This document shows positions 19,263-30,575 of a stretch of DNA of 64,000 bases, one piece after another; positions within the stretch are counted from its first letter, which is position 1, and each line of letters begins with the position of its first letter. Origin of the DNA: Valencia hispanica (lineage: Eukaryota > Chordata > Actinopteri > Cyprinodontiformes > Valenciidae); the NCBI GenBank assembly GCA_963556495.2, contig OY747713.1:50751328-50815327 (forward strand), read 5' to 3'. The notes beneath the pieces were generated by a model that had not been told where the DNA came from, made no database searches, and saw nothing but the letters and a program-made list of their open reading frames with translations. Position numbers and translations under genes: made by a program.

Positions 19263-21426
19263 GAATTGAATTAAGATGTTCCAAATTTGAGAGTGGAGGT
19301 TCAGAGTTAATATTCTCATATTTCAAAGAAATAAAATGTTTAAGTTGCAGGTATTTCAATTTTTGTTTGTTGTGAATTTGGTATTTTAAACTAAGTTCTT
19401 TAAAAGTAAGTAATATACCTTCCTCATACAAATCACCAACTTTAGCTATGCCCTTTTCTGCCCAAATTTTGGAACCACCATTTTTACTTCTAGCTGTAAA
19501 GTTTGAATTTCCCCATATAGGAGAGAAACGGGAAATTGGATGTGTGACTTTAGTATGTCGATGTGCTTCATGCCACACGTCGATAGTATTTTGCAGGAAG
19601 GCATTTTCTGTTCTTTTTTTCCCCAAAGATTTGTGATTTGCAGAATAAAGATACGTATATAGAGGGAGATTTGGTACAGATACCTGCTCAATTGACATCC
19701 AAGATGGAGGTGTATAGAATCCCATCGTCAGCATACAGCGATATTTTGTGTTCTTGTCCTCCAAGGGTAACACTGGTTGTGTTGGGTTGTGTTCTAATTG
19801 CCATTGCCAGCGGTTCTATGGCAATTGTAAATAGCATAGGAGATTAGGGACATCCTTGTCTAGTGGATCTTTGTAGGTTTATTGGCTTTGAGATAGGGTT
19901 ATTTGTTAAGACACAGGCTGTTGGAACATTGTATAAGATTTTGATCCATCTAAGACAATTTTTATTAATTCCATATCTGGGTAGAAGACTGAATAAGTAG
20001 GACCATTCAATTCTGTTGAATGCTTGCCTGGCATCTAATGACAAAATTGCTGTGTCCTTAGCATCATATTTTTCATGGATTATATTTAGGACTCGTCTTA
20101 TATTGTGAATCCTTGGTGATTTAACACAAAACCGTTCTGGTCATTATGAACTAAATGTGGGATATATTGTTCTAACCTCTTGGCTAACAATTTACTTAAT
20201 ATTTTAGTATCACACCCCATCAAGCTTATAGGTCTATAAGAAGAGCAATCCGTGGCAGTTTTCCCAGGTTTTAGTATCAATGTATCAATAAGTCCCAATC
20301 GTAATGAGTCTGGATGAATGTTGTTTTGAAATTATTCATTAAACATATTTAAGAGGGGCGTAACTAACTTTTCTTTAAATTTTTTATAGAATTCAATAGG
20401 TAGGCCATTGGGCCCTCCCACTTTACCACTATTGATACTTTGAATTGCCTCTGAAATTTCTCCACCGGTCAAATCGCTATCTAAATGTTTCCTTACATCA
20501 AACTTCGATTTTGGGAATTTATATTGATCTAGATATTCATTTTGTTCTTTTAGTGTTTTAGATATTTTCGATTTATATTTGGATGGTAATATTTCTAAAA
20601 TCTGTCATTTATTTCCAATGGATCCACAGTTAAGTTCCCTGGTGAGGTTTCAAAACATTTAATTGCTCTTTCAGATTGCGTCTTTTTTATTTGCCAAGAC
20701 AACAGTCGGCCTACCTTATCTCCTTGTTTGCAATAAGTTTTTCAAAGCCATAGCAGACTGTTTGCTACCTTGTCAATTGACAGTTTATTGTAATTGGCTC
20801 TTTGGAGAATAAGGTCTTTTTCTTTAACAGGATCATAATTGTTGTTAAGATCTGATTCTAAATCGTTAATTTGTTTTTCTAAAGTTTCCATTGGAATTCT
20901 TTTTTCTTTTGATTTGGCAGCCGTATAATTAATAGTTTCTCCCCTAATGTATGCGTTAAAGGCATCCCACCGTGCCAGCAGAGGTTTCGGTTGTATTGAA
21001 TTTGAAATGATTATCTATTTTATCTCCCACATGTTTGACAAACTCTGAATTTTGTAGCCAGTTCACCTGTAAGCGCCAAATAGGTGGGTAATGGAAAAAA
21101 TTATCTACGTGCATGTGTAGTGAAATAGGAGCATGATCGCTGATCACAATGCTGTCATACCAACAATCTGTGATTTTTGATACAAGTTCTTGGGACATGA
21201 GAAAATAATCAATTCGGGAGCGAAATCTAAGTGCAACTGAATGACAAGAGTATTCTTTCTTAGTAGGATTCAGTTCTCTCCATATCTCAGCCAAGTTCAG
21301 ATCGGCAATGTATTGTTTATTAACTTTTCTTCTTTGGGTCTTACTTGTATCAAAGCCTGTGGAGCGGTCCATTTTTGGCTCTAATTTGCAATTAAAGTTC
21401 CCACCAACATTATAGTTTCCCTGCAA
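19263..21426 (-). pseudogene. L1-B ORF2: endonuclease part and RT
   Basis: The endonuclease starts only at VGGNFNC (21400); the preceding N-terminal third is not present, and 21430-21800 holds non-coding sequence instead. The SRIDYFLMS and ISDHAPI motifs follow, then a linker with many stops. RT pieces include LILKPGKTATDCSSYRPISL (20290), SLDARQAFNRIEW (20044), RQGCP (19850) and the C-terminal domain 19773-19263. SNHKSLGKKRTE-like text and WHEAH are typical of the fish L1/Tx1 C-terminus. Motif A reads LDARQAF with the catalytic Asp kept. Multiple frameshifts make it non-functional. Confidence 0.82.
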
Positions 21427-21804
21427 GGTGTTGATCCTCTTGGTAGAGGAGCAACTAGAACTATGGCAACCTAACAGAGAGCAGCGTCATCTGACAACCA
21501 TGCACACTTAAAAAGAAAAATGTATGGTTATATTAACCCGAATAATTGCATTACAATTTATCACAGTATGTAAGCTATGTACATTCTCAACTTAAGCCTT
21601 TTCAATAGTCCAGAAATAAACTTTGGTCACGCAGGTGGTGGTGGATTTAGGACAGCATTGTCAGAAGTAAACACTGTAGCCTACTGCTAGTTGTTATTAG
21701 CTGGTGCTGTGGGTAATTCACCTGCACATGAGTCTACAAGCAGAGCCCAGGGAGGCGTGTGTTGGGCGAAGCCCACTGTCAACGATAGCTGATTCCTACC
21801 GCAG

Positions 21805-22596
21805 TTAGCCCACCTGTTTATTTTCTCGGTGGAAAGCCTCTGCTGCTTTTGGTGATGGGAATAGACAAATCTTTCCTTTGTGCAGGACCCTCATCTTGCA
21901 GGGGTTGTTTGTAAATCCACGAAAAGTTCCTTTCTCGATTAAAACTTTTTTCATTGTGTTGAAGTCGTTGCGTTGTCTCATGGTTTCTGCCGAGAGATCC
22001 TCCAAGAAAAAAGCCTGTTGCCTTCATGTGTGGGCTCACATCGTTTAGCCGAGCGAAAGACAAGCTCCCGTTCTTGATAATGCAGGAACCGAAAAATGAC
22101 CGTTCTGTTCTGACCTGGTCGGGGAGGCGCTGGAATTCTGTGTGCCCTTTCCAAATTGAATGAACGGTTGGCATCCATCTGCAGTAATTTCGGCAGCATT
22201 TCTTGTATGTACTCAAGCATCGGTCGGTTTCCATCTACACCCTCTCGGAGCCTGTTATTATTTCTCCAACTACGATTCTCCAAATCCTCTGTCTTGGATT
22301 CCAGATACTTTATACGTTTCATAGCTTGAGAGAGTGCTGTGAGACTTTCTTCCACCTGTTCCTCTGTCGACACAATTCGGTTTTTGGCTTCTTCCATTCG
22401 CGTAGCATTAGTGACTACATCTTTTTTTCACCTCAAACACGCTGTTTTCCAAAGCAGTAACTGATTTGGCCATCTCTCCCAAATGATCATTGATGTTGTC
22501 TAGTTTGGTTCCAAATCCCCCTAACCAAGCTCGAAGTGACTTTAGCTCCGCTAGCACATTAGCTAGGTCTACCCACAGACCCACAATCGCCCCCAT
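21805..22596 (-). pseudogene. L1-B ORF1 (coiled coil and RRM)
   Basis: Two overlapping pieces on the minus strand. The first (22596-22408) has heptad-like LDNINDHLGEMAKSVTALEN. After a one-base type shift near 22400 the coiled coil continues (LSQAMKRIKYLESKTEDLEN) into the RNA-binding region (NRSFNLERAHRI, QNRTVIFRFLHYQERE). A last piece near 21990-21810 has GTFRGF and a LFPSPKAAEAFH motif, which resembles the C-terminal domain of L1 ORF1 proteins. The family role is RNA binding in the LINE particle. The protein is frameshifted and truncated at its N-terminus. Confidence 0.75.
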
Positions 22597-22600
22597 ATAT

Positions 22601-22837
22601 CACTAAGCATATTTTAGCTACAAGCTTTTGAAATAGAGATAAAAGCATATTGTAAATTAGAAAAATCTTTAGTATGACCCAGAGTTGTGATAGGAACAGA
22701 TTCACACATCTAATTTGCATATTGTGGCATCATCAGATGGTGGCCATATTGGATGTTCATCTTTTTAATATTTTTGTAATTTGGTTTTTTATGGTTTATA
22801 TACACACACACATAAATATATATATACTCATAAATAT
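22601..22837. other. AT-rich spacer
   Basis: No gene. The stretch ends in a degenerate CA/TA dinucleotide run (about 22797-22842: ACACACACACATAAATATATATATA). Confidence 0.6.
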
Positions 22838-23296
22838 ATGTAGCGATGGTGGAGAGGAAAAACTCCCCTTTAACAGGAAGAAACCTCCAACAGAACCAGG
22901 CTCAGTAGGAGCGGCCATCTGCCACGACCGTCTGGGGGTTTGAGAAGACAGAGCAGAGACGCAGTAGGAACAGAAGATCTGATATAAGAGAACTTTCTAT
23001 GTTACAGAAAGTAAAAAATTGATAACATGACACGGTGGATATTCAAGTTACTGGGAGCATCATCCCAGTTGATCCCCCCCGTCCAACAGGGCATTGCAGC
23101 CAAGAAGGATACCAGACCAGGTATACCTTCTATGGAGAAAAAAACACTGAGAGAAAACAAAGTTAACAGTCGAAATAACAGAATGTACTGTAATACAACT
23201 GGAGAGTAGTAGTAGAAAAGGAAGTAGCAGAGTGAAGAAAATTGGTAAGTCTGTCCTCTAGCAGTCTAAGCCTATAGCAGTATAACTACAGAGATA
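22838..23296 (-). repeat. Maui 3'UTR fragment without tail
   Basis: It matches the minus-strand text of the Maui 3'UTR (compare 25758-26225 in Maui-3), starting at TGTAGCGATGGTGG. The last approximately 220 bp of the element, including its pentamer tail, are missing. It ends where a duplicated segment begins. Since a normal LINE insertion keeps the 3' end, this piece arose by deletion or rearrangement. Confidence 0.85.
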
Positions 23297-23303
23297 GCTT
23301 GGT

Positions 23304-23545
23304 GGGACAATGCATTGGACCTGATATGTGCTGCTTGTAAAGACTCATGGCTAATGGGCTTGCTGTTGCTGCGTGCTGAAGAAGCAGCTGTGTTTTGACC
23401 CCCTCTGGCACCCCCTCCCCCTCCCCTTCTCAGGTGAACCAAAGCATTGGACGCTATATGTGCTGCTTGTGTACCGTCATGGCTATCAGAAGTAGCTACG
23501 GTGTTTTGAACACCACTGCTACCGGCTCCCTGTCCCATTCTCCCA
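23304..23545 (-). repeat. Two-copy segmental repeat with 132-bp period
   Basis: GCATTGGAC followed by TATGTGCTGCTTGT begins at 23312 and again at 23444. The period is 132 bp (44 codons), and the minus strand is open across both copies (frame 23538-23272), with SLQAAHIRSNAL in one copy and TQAAHIASNAL in the other. QNT(V/A)A(T/S)S also occurs in both. A G-rich run (RRGGGGGARGG) separates them. I do not recognise the protein. It may be a relic exon or a repeat inside an unidentified element. Confidence 0.55.
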
Positions 23546-24886
23546 ACCCGGACAAGCTGAAGCTGTGCGTCAGGCCCATTTTACGCGCCCTTGGATTATC
23601 GTGGCGAACGGACTGGCTGTCGCTACACACTGAAACACTTTCTGTCTTGCTGGATATATTCATCATAAAGTGAATACTCTTTCAACCTTTAAATACTCAA
23701 AAAATCTCCATGGTAACATACCCACAAATGTTGCTCAGATTAAAGTTATAGATGTCTGCTATCTATTGGTGTAAAGTAGTAATTACATGACGGATAATAT
23801 TTGCAACTGCAGCTTGTACTTACCCTACCCTACCCTAACTCCAGGAATATTGCTTGGCACAATTTTGCGACTTTGGCGCTTAAAGAGTTCACCTTTGAGT
23901 AGTATCAATTATATTTCATAATTACAGCTGGTGATCTAGGATTGTACTGTGTGTGTTTATGGTTATATTGTTATTATTTATTGTGTATGTATTTCATTTG
24001 TAATTGTTCTTTGCTGGCTATAGAAGAAATTGTCCCTTTAGGGACAATAAAGTTTATTTATTCAAACATTTTAGATGTACCTGTAGTTTTGATTAAGTGC
24101 CGAAAGAGCAGAGGTACAGAGATTTTTCAGAGTAAAAACAAAAACAGGTATATACGTCTTTTGGGATCCTAAAATCAAACATAAGATCAACATCTCAGAT
24201 ATGAGCCCATGTCAGCAGCAAATTTATGCTTTCTCCCTTGCAGCTACAAAATACCAGATATCAGCTGAATGGATTAATCTATCTGTGAACTACCTTCACA
24301 TTAAACAAGTGCTCATTTTGGCACCTCTTAATTCCAGGTTTGAAAACCTGACTTTCTACATTGCTATGTGCTTGTTTGTTTCTCGCTCTCTTTCCTTGCA
24401 TTTCCTGTCCTTTTATACAACAGATTTCCAAGGCTCGGCCTTCAGTATGAACCTCTGGAATTGAAGGAGGAATATTTGAAGGATACCATGGCTGTCTGGG
24501 GCTGCAATTTACTCTGTCACAAGCTTTGCTAAAACTGTTAACAATGAGCAGCGGACCAAAGACCCTCTCTGTTTTGGCTGGGATACTAAGGATATGTCTC
24601 AGAAATTTCAACCCATAAACCACTTTTTGTTGTCTGTATATAAAAAAACTACTCTTTGCATAATGAAATGTAGGAAGCAATCAGTGAAAACACTGATGGA
24701 ATGAAATCTGGCACCAGGGATATTTGCTGTTGGGGGGTAGTGTTATGCAGTTTATATTAGCATTTACTCTGAAAACAACCCAAATAGAGCCAAGATGGCC
24801 ATGCAGATGCTACCCATCCAAGGCACTTTGCTTCACTGTCCTCACACACAAGCTAATTTTTTCACTGGGTTTCTTCAGATTTTTCT
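23546..24886. other. Stretch with no recognised gene
   Basis: Short open frames only. A GTCCCTTTAGGGACAATAAAGTTTATT motif near 24030-24056 (GTCCCTTTAGGGAC is a perfect inverted repeat) resembles the 3' terminus of CR1/Rex1-group LINEs, so 23940-24060 may be a LINE tail. A short TACCC run lies at 23820-23838. Nothing else is identifiable. Confidence 0.5.
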
Positions 24887-24889
24887 TTT

Positions 24890-24988
<99 letters not shown>
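24887..24988 (+). repeat. CTTT tetranucleotide microsatellite
   Basis: About 100 bp of nearly pure CTTT repeats. Open frames through it on either strand are low-complexity artefacts. Confidence 0.98.
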
Positions 24989-24997
24989 GCATGCTTA

Positions 24998-25485
24998 GAT
25001 TGGAAAGAAAGACAGAGACTGATCTTATAGTGCTAGAAATCTATTTACAACATTAAGAAATAAAGTGGTAACAAATATACGGAAGGCCAAAGCAGATGTT
25101 TTCTTGATTATAATTGAGAATGCAAAAGGGAATTCAAAACAATCTGAAACCAACTGAAAAAACTTGAAGGAAAGGACATAAAAAGTAAAAGAAAATGTAT
25201 AGAAATAAAAATAAATGGACAAATCACCAATAATACATACAGAATCAGTTTCCACGATTGCTAACAGTTTTATATCTAATAATTTGAATGTTTCTCCTGC
25301 AAATTCATTAGAGCCCATTCTCAGTATGACCAGTGTCACAGAAGCTGAAGTCTCACAAACAAGAAGATCACTTAAACCTACTAGAACAAAAGAAATATTT
25401 GGCATGGATACTTTTATATTGAAACAACTCAGTTCCACTTTGATAACTCCATTGAATAGCATTTTATTTGTGCGTTCACACCGGT
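24998..25485 (+). pseudogene. LINE ORF2 fragment (linker between endonuclease and RT)
   Basis: Reading the plus strand in two frames gives LRNKVVTNIRKAKADVF, which resembles the basic linker of CR1/I-group LINEs. Further on comes ISNNLNVSPANSLEPILSM with SVTEAEVSQTRRSLKPTRTK and FILKQLSSTLITPL, matching the usual text before the RT fingers. No palm motif is present. The fragment resembles the element at 50079 in style more than Maui. Weak but consistent. Confidence 0.5.
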
Positions 25486-25516
25486 CAGCGCGTCCAGGCA
25501 GCAGGGCAGCTAGATT

Positions 25517-28500
25517 ACATGCAATTCAATTCAATTCAGTTTATTTATATAGCGCCAATTCACAACAGATGTCATCTCAAGGCACTTAACAAGAAGTCAT
25601 ATGAATACATTTATAAAAACATTCCAATCAGTTAAAAAGTTTCCTATTTAAGGAATCCCAGCAGATTGCTTTAGTCATTGGTGTGAGGTTGGGCCCCGTT
25701 GATGCAGACTTTCCAACCACAGCAATGCTTCAGCAATCCCTCATACTGAGCAAGCATGTAGCGACGGTGGAGAGGAAAAATTCCCCTTTAACAGGAAGAA
25801 ACCTCCAACAGAACCAGGCTCAGTAGGAGCGGCCATCTGCCACGACCATCTGGGAGTTTGAGAAGACAGAGCAGAAACACAGAAGGAACAGAAGATCTGA
25901 TATAAGAGAACTTTCTATGTTACAGAAAGTAAAAAGTTGATAACATGACACGGAAGATGTTCAGTTACTGGGAGCATCATCCCAGTCGATGCCCCCCGTA
26001 CAACAGGGCATTGCAGCCAAGCAGGATACCAGACCAGGTATATCTTCTATGGAGACAAAAACACTGAGAGAATACAAAGTTAACAGTCAAAATAACAGAA
26101 TGTACTGTAATACAACTGGAAAGTAGTAGGAGAAAAGGAAGTAGCAGAGTGAAGAAAATTGGTAAGTCTGTCCTCCAGCAGTCTAAGCCTATAGCAGCAT
26201 AACTACAGAGATAGCTCAGGATGACCTAAGCCACTCTAACTATAAGCTTTATCAAAAAAGAAAGTTTTAAGCCTGGTCTTAAAAGTAAACAGAGTGTCTG
26301 CCTAACGGACAAAAGCTGGGAGCTGGTTCCACAAGAAAGGAGCCTGATAACTAAAAGATCTGCCTCCCATTCTACTTTCAGAAATCCTAGGAACCAGCAG
26401 TAAACCTACAGTCTGAGAGCGAAGTGCTGTTAGGAACATATGAAACAATTAGATCTCTGATGTATGATGGAGCTTGATTATTAAGGGCTTTGTATGTAAG
26501 AAGAAGGAACTTAATTTCTATTCTGGATTTAAAGGAGAGCCAATGAAAGGAAGCTAAAACAGGAGAAATGTGATCTCTCTTTTTAATATTCATCAGAACT
26601 CTTGCTGCCGCATTTTGGATCAACTGAAGGCTTTTATTGGAATTTGTGGACTACCTGATAGTAAAGAATTACAGTAGTCCAGCTTTGAGGTAACAAATGC
26701 ATGGACTAGTTTCTCAGCATCACTCCTGGACAGGATTTTTCTAATTTTAGCAATATTCCAGGGGTGAAAGAAAGAAATCCTAGAAACCTTCGAACCTACG
26801 AGAAAATAATGCCGAGGTTCTTTACGTTATTACTGGGGGCCAATTTAATGCCATCCAGATGAAGTGATTGACTAATCAGTTTCTGTTTAAGAACTTCTGG
26901 TCCAAAGACAGCAACTTCTGTTTTGTCAGAATTTAAAAGCAAAAAGTTTAGGGTCATCCATGTTTTTATGTCTTCCAGACATGCCTGTAATCTACCTAAC
27001 TGACTGGGTTCATCAGGATTTATGGATAAATATAGTTGTGTATCATCTGCATAGCTGTGGAAATTTATCCCATGCTGTCTAATGATTCTACCAATTGGGA
27101 GAAAATATATGGTGAACAGAATTGGTCCAAGCACAGAACCCTGTGGAACTCCACAAGTAACCCATGAGAGTGAAGAAGATTTATCATTTAGATGAACAAA
27201 CTGGAATCTATCAGACAAATATGATTTAAACCAGCCTAGTGCTGTTCCTTTGATCCCTGCAACATGTTCAAGCCTTTCTAAGAGAATATTATGATCGACT
27301 GTGTCAAAAGCAGCACTGAGATCTAACAAAACCAGAACAGACACAAGTCCATTATCTGAGGCCATGAGAATATCATTAGTAACCTTTACCAGTGCTGTTT
27401 CAGTGCTATGATGAGCTCTCAAACCTGAATGAAACTCTTCAAACAGCTCGTTATTGTTTAAATGCTCACAGACTTGATTAGCAACAATTTTCTCAAGGAC
27501 TTTAGATAAGAAATGAAGGTTAGATATAGGTCTGTAATTCACTAAGTTATCTTGATCAAGGGAAGGTTTCTTGAGTAAAGGTTTAATTACAGCTATTTTA
27601 AATTCCTGTGGTACGTATCCGTTTACTAAGGATAGATTCATCATATCCAAAATGATTTTATTTTTAATAGAATTAATTTTATTTATGAAGAATCCCATAA
27701 AATCATCACTGCTAAGAGATGGGGGAATAGTTGGCTCAACAGAGCTATGACTGTGTAAGTTTGGCAACTGTTCTAAAAAGAAACCTAGGATTGTTTTTAT
27801 TCGCCTCTATTAATGATGAAAAATATGCTGTTCTAGCTTGTCAAAGGGTCTTTTTATACAGCAATAGACTGTTATTCCAGGTTAAATAGGAATCCTCTAG
27901 GTGTGTAGAGCGCCATTTTCTCTCCAACTTCCTAGTATTCTGCTTTAAAGTACGCAACTCTGCGTTGAACTAAGGAGTCAGCCTCCTATGGCTAGCCACT
28001 TTCTTTTTTAAGGGGGCTACACTATCTAATGCCAAACGGAATGAGGACGTAACGCTGTGAACCAGATCATCAATTTCTGAAGGGTTAGAGATAGAATTGC
28101 TGCCATCCACTGTGTTACCCTGAGACACTAAGGAAAGTAAGAATGGAACAGAATCTTTAAAAATTGTTACAGCATTGTCTGATAAAGCTCTACTATAATG
28201 AAATTTTCTTTCAGATTTAAAATGGTCAGTTAAAGTAAATTCAAAAGTTATTAAGAAGTGGTCAGACAGGACCGGGTTATGTGGGTGGACTGTTATTTCC
28301 TCACACTCAATACCGTATGTCAGTACAAGGTCCAAAGTGTGTTTGCCCGAGTGGGTCGATCCCTTTACTTTTTGAGTAAAGCCAATTGAGTCTAAAATAG
28401 CACTAAAGGCTGCATTTAGGCTATCACTTTCAGTATCCACATGAATATTAAAAGTCCCCCACTGTAATAACCCTATCAGTATTTAATACTAAATCAGATA

Positions 28501-29043
28501 AAAATTTGAGATCTGATCCAAGAATTGAGATTAAGGGCCTGGTGGACGATACAAAACCACAAACAAAAATGGTCTTAATGTTTTGCAACTTGGATGAGGA
28601 AAGTTAAGGGTTAGATATTCAAAAGAACTGTAGCTATCAATTGGTCTGGGACTAATTAGTAAATCAGAACGGAAAATGGTTGCAACTCCTCCTCGCCCAG
28701 TATTTCTAGGAATGTGAAAATTTAAATGACTGGAAGGAGTTGACTCATTTATACTGACATAATCCTCCTGCTGCAACCAGGTTTCTGTGAGACAAAGGAA
28801 ATCAATGTGATTATCACAAATCAAGTCATTTACTAACAAAGTCTTTGAGGAGAGAGATCTTATGTTTAATAAACCACATTTAATAGATTTATTTTTCTAA
28901 TCAGTCAAAGTTGTATTTATTTTTATGAGATTTCCATGATTTGCTTTTGTTGGCTTAACTTTTAATCCATTTAATTTTGGCCGTGGGCAAGACACTGTTT
29001 CTATAGGGTAATGGGTGGGTAACAGTACAGAAGCAGCAGAGAG
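25517..29043 (-). mobile_element. Maui/L2-type LINE (Maui-3), 5'-truncated
   Basis: Minus strand. The 3' tail lies at 25517 (TTGAA repeats), followed by the full 3'UTR, RT and endonuclease. The copy stops near 29043, between ORF1 and ORF2, so ORF1 is absent. About 220 bp of linker are missing at 27651 compared with Maui-1 (6088-6308). It lacks the 245-bp internal tail seen in Maui-2 and so shows the uninterrupted site. Confidence 0.88.
26387..28839 (-). pseudogene. Maui-3 ORF2: endonuclease and reverse transcriptase
   Basis: Endonuclease pieces (28839-28531, 28440-27970) have CLTETW and LSDHF. The GDFN codon is Asp here (28454), but an extra T directly after it shifts the frame. RT (27767-26796) is one open frame with [25 protein letters not shown] and [11 protein letters not shown], and carries the internal deletion at its start. 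After a shift near 26790 a C-terminal piece remains (26623-26387, LIQNAAARVL-type). The intact palm residues contrast with Maui-1. Confidence 0.87.
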
Positions 29044-30150
29044 GAGATCAGGAGAGAGATCTTATGAGCAGATAAACTCTAGCCCCGCTGATTGAAAGGA
29101 GCAGGAGCAGCACTGCCATGTTCCCATTGCAGGTTAAATGCTCCATTCTGATCTCTTGTTAAAATTTATTTTCCTATTAGAATTTTTTATTTTATGGCGG
29201 CTGAAATAATCCAGTGATAAAGTTACAAACTAAGACTGATAATAATGAGCCCGTTTCTGAGAGGAATAAAACAAAAACTTCAGCTGTTTTCAGAACATTC
29301 CACAATCCCATTTTTGTTAAAGAAAAATCCACCAAAACGCTACAGACTTTCTAAATAAATTAAGCACATTTCACAGCGCACGAACTTGGGGCTGTCAGCC
29401 GCTCTGTGCATAGACGAAACCACTCCGCTCCTATATAAACAGGAGGATCTGAGTTTGTGTCTGGATTAATTAATACATTTTTCTTTACCGTAGTCATTTG
29501 CATACCCATGTCTATCTTTAATCTGTGTTGTGTCAGTGCGTGGGTCTCTGCCGCATTAATATGGCAATAACCATAGATAAAGCATTCGGGCGAGTGTGTT
29601 TTTTCTAATTGGACCGGTGCAAGGGCACCGCTGGAACTGTAAATCGGTGCATATGCTCATTGATTCATACTGCAAAATAGCACAGAAATAAATATTTGTT
29701 TGATGTTGTTGTTATTTTCAATTCAGGTTTGATTTTTTTGTGTGCAAAGACTGTCAGCAGTGCGCATTTGCAACATTGGGAACATTGGTTGTGATTTTGA
29801 TTTGGAGAATGGAGAGGAGTAAGATAAAAGATAGGGGTGTTTACCGAGATCGTCTTGTTGCTTCTGAGAGGGATATATGTGCAAAAGTAAAAGGAGGTGG
29901 AGAACGTAGATATGTACGAGCTGCCTGAGATGGAGCAAAGACCTCAACACTTCCACTGTTCACTCCGATCGACATCACAAACTATCAGACTAACTATTAA
30001 AGGAGTCATGACCTGTAATTTTCACTTTTCCATGAGAAAAAATGTATGTTATGATTGCCTAACGATTATACACTGCCCGGGAAGCCGATATTTAAAAGTG
30101 AAGCGTTTGTTTACCCCTGGGTTCGTCAACCAGCCCTCGTGCACGCGCAC
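29044..30150. other. Stretch with no recognised gene
   Basis: No element signature that I recognise. Short frames (for example 29740-29928 and 29897-30154) lack known motifs. The composition changes from AT-rich to mixed at about 30060. Confidence 0.5.
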
Positions 30151-30323
30151 TTAAATACGTGGTTTTAATTTCTGGCCGACTTGACGTCAAGTCGGCGCAG
30201 AATATAGCATATATAGACATCGCAGACCTACCTATGCTGCAGGAAGCCCGCCCTCCCTCTCTCCCTTCTCCCCCTCGCTACTCTCTCCCTCATATTCAGT
30301 TGAGCGCCGCCATTACTGAATTC
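30151..30323 (+). promoter_or_regulatory. Promoter-like cluster: CRE palindrome and TATA-like box
   Basis: A perfect 22-bp palindrome (30175-30196, GCCGACTTGACGTCAAGTCGGC read as two 11-base arms) is centred on TGACGTCA (30182-30189), the consensus CREB/ATF site. A CATATATAGA TATA-like box follows at about 30208, then a C/T-rich tract (30247-30292) and GCCGCCATTA (30307), which resembles a YY1 site. No open frame of note follows. This could be an orphan promoter, an element promoter, or coincidence. Confidence 0.35.
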
Positions 30324-30575
30324 TAGTGATGGGAATTCCAGCCAGTTCTTTTGGCTTGACTCACCATAAAGATCTGGCTCTTTATGCTCCTCAGATTTTC
30401 TGTTGCTTAAAGTGTATTTATTACCAAAATTAATGCAAAACGATGTCTACCAAATGTACCAAAACAAGCGGGAGGGATGAAAAAATTTAAAAAACGTTAA
30501 AAAAACGCCGGCTCCCATCGTTCACTTCAAAGAGTTAGCTCTTAGAGCCGGTTCGTTCGCGACCGACACATCACC
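30324..30575. mobile_element. Short non-autonomous hAT-like element
   Basis: The left end reads TAGTGATGGGAATTCC and the right end, reverse complemented, GGTGATGTGTCGGTCGCGAAC, followed inward by GAACCGGCTCTAAGAGC. That GAGCCGGTTCGTTCGCGACCGACACATCAC terminus, read here as two shorter words, is one I associate with fish hAT MITEs. Only about 7 bp of the ends are inverted copies, and no clean 8-bp target duplication was seen. The interior is non-coding. Confidence 0.5.

Larger units (their letters stand above)
13536..22600 (-). mobile_element. L1/Tx1-type LINE (L1-B), split by Maui-2
   Basis: Minus-strand L1 running from ORF1 (22596 leftwards) through endonuclease and RT to the C-terminus at 19263, then resuming left of Maui-2 at 14285 down to about 13610, followed by a short AT-rich 3' end. 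The reading frame lines up across the Maui-2 insertion: EHLN before, FYTLEEGV after. The 5' end appears truncated within ORF1. No clear poly-A or target duplication is visible at the 13536 boundary. Confidence 0.82.

Noticed and set aside
24724..25056. 110-codon frame with Phe-Leu-Ser repeats, and its Lys-Glu-Arg shadow
   Set aside because: It is translation of the CTTT microsatellite.
29740..30154. Frames of 62 and 85 codons as candidate small genes
   Set aside because: No recognised domain, signal peptide or conserved motif, and no supporting neighbours.
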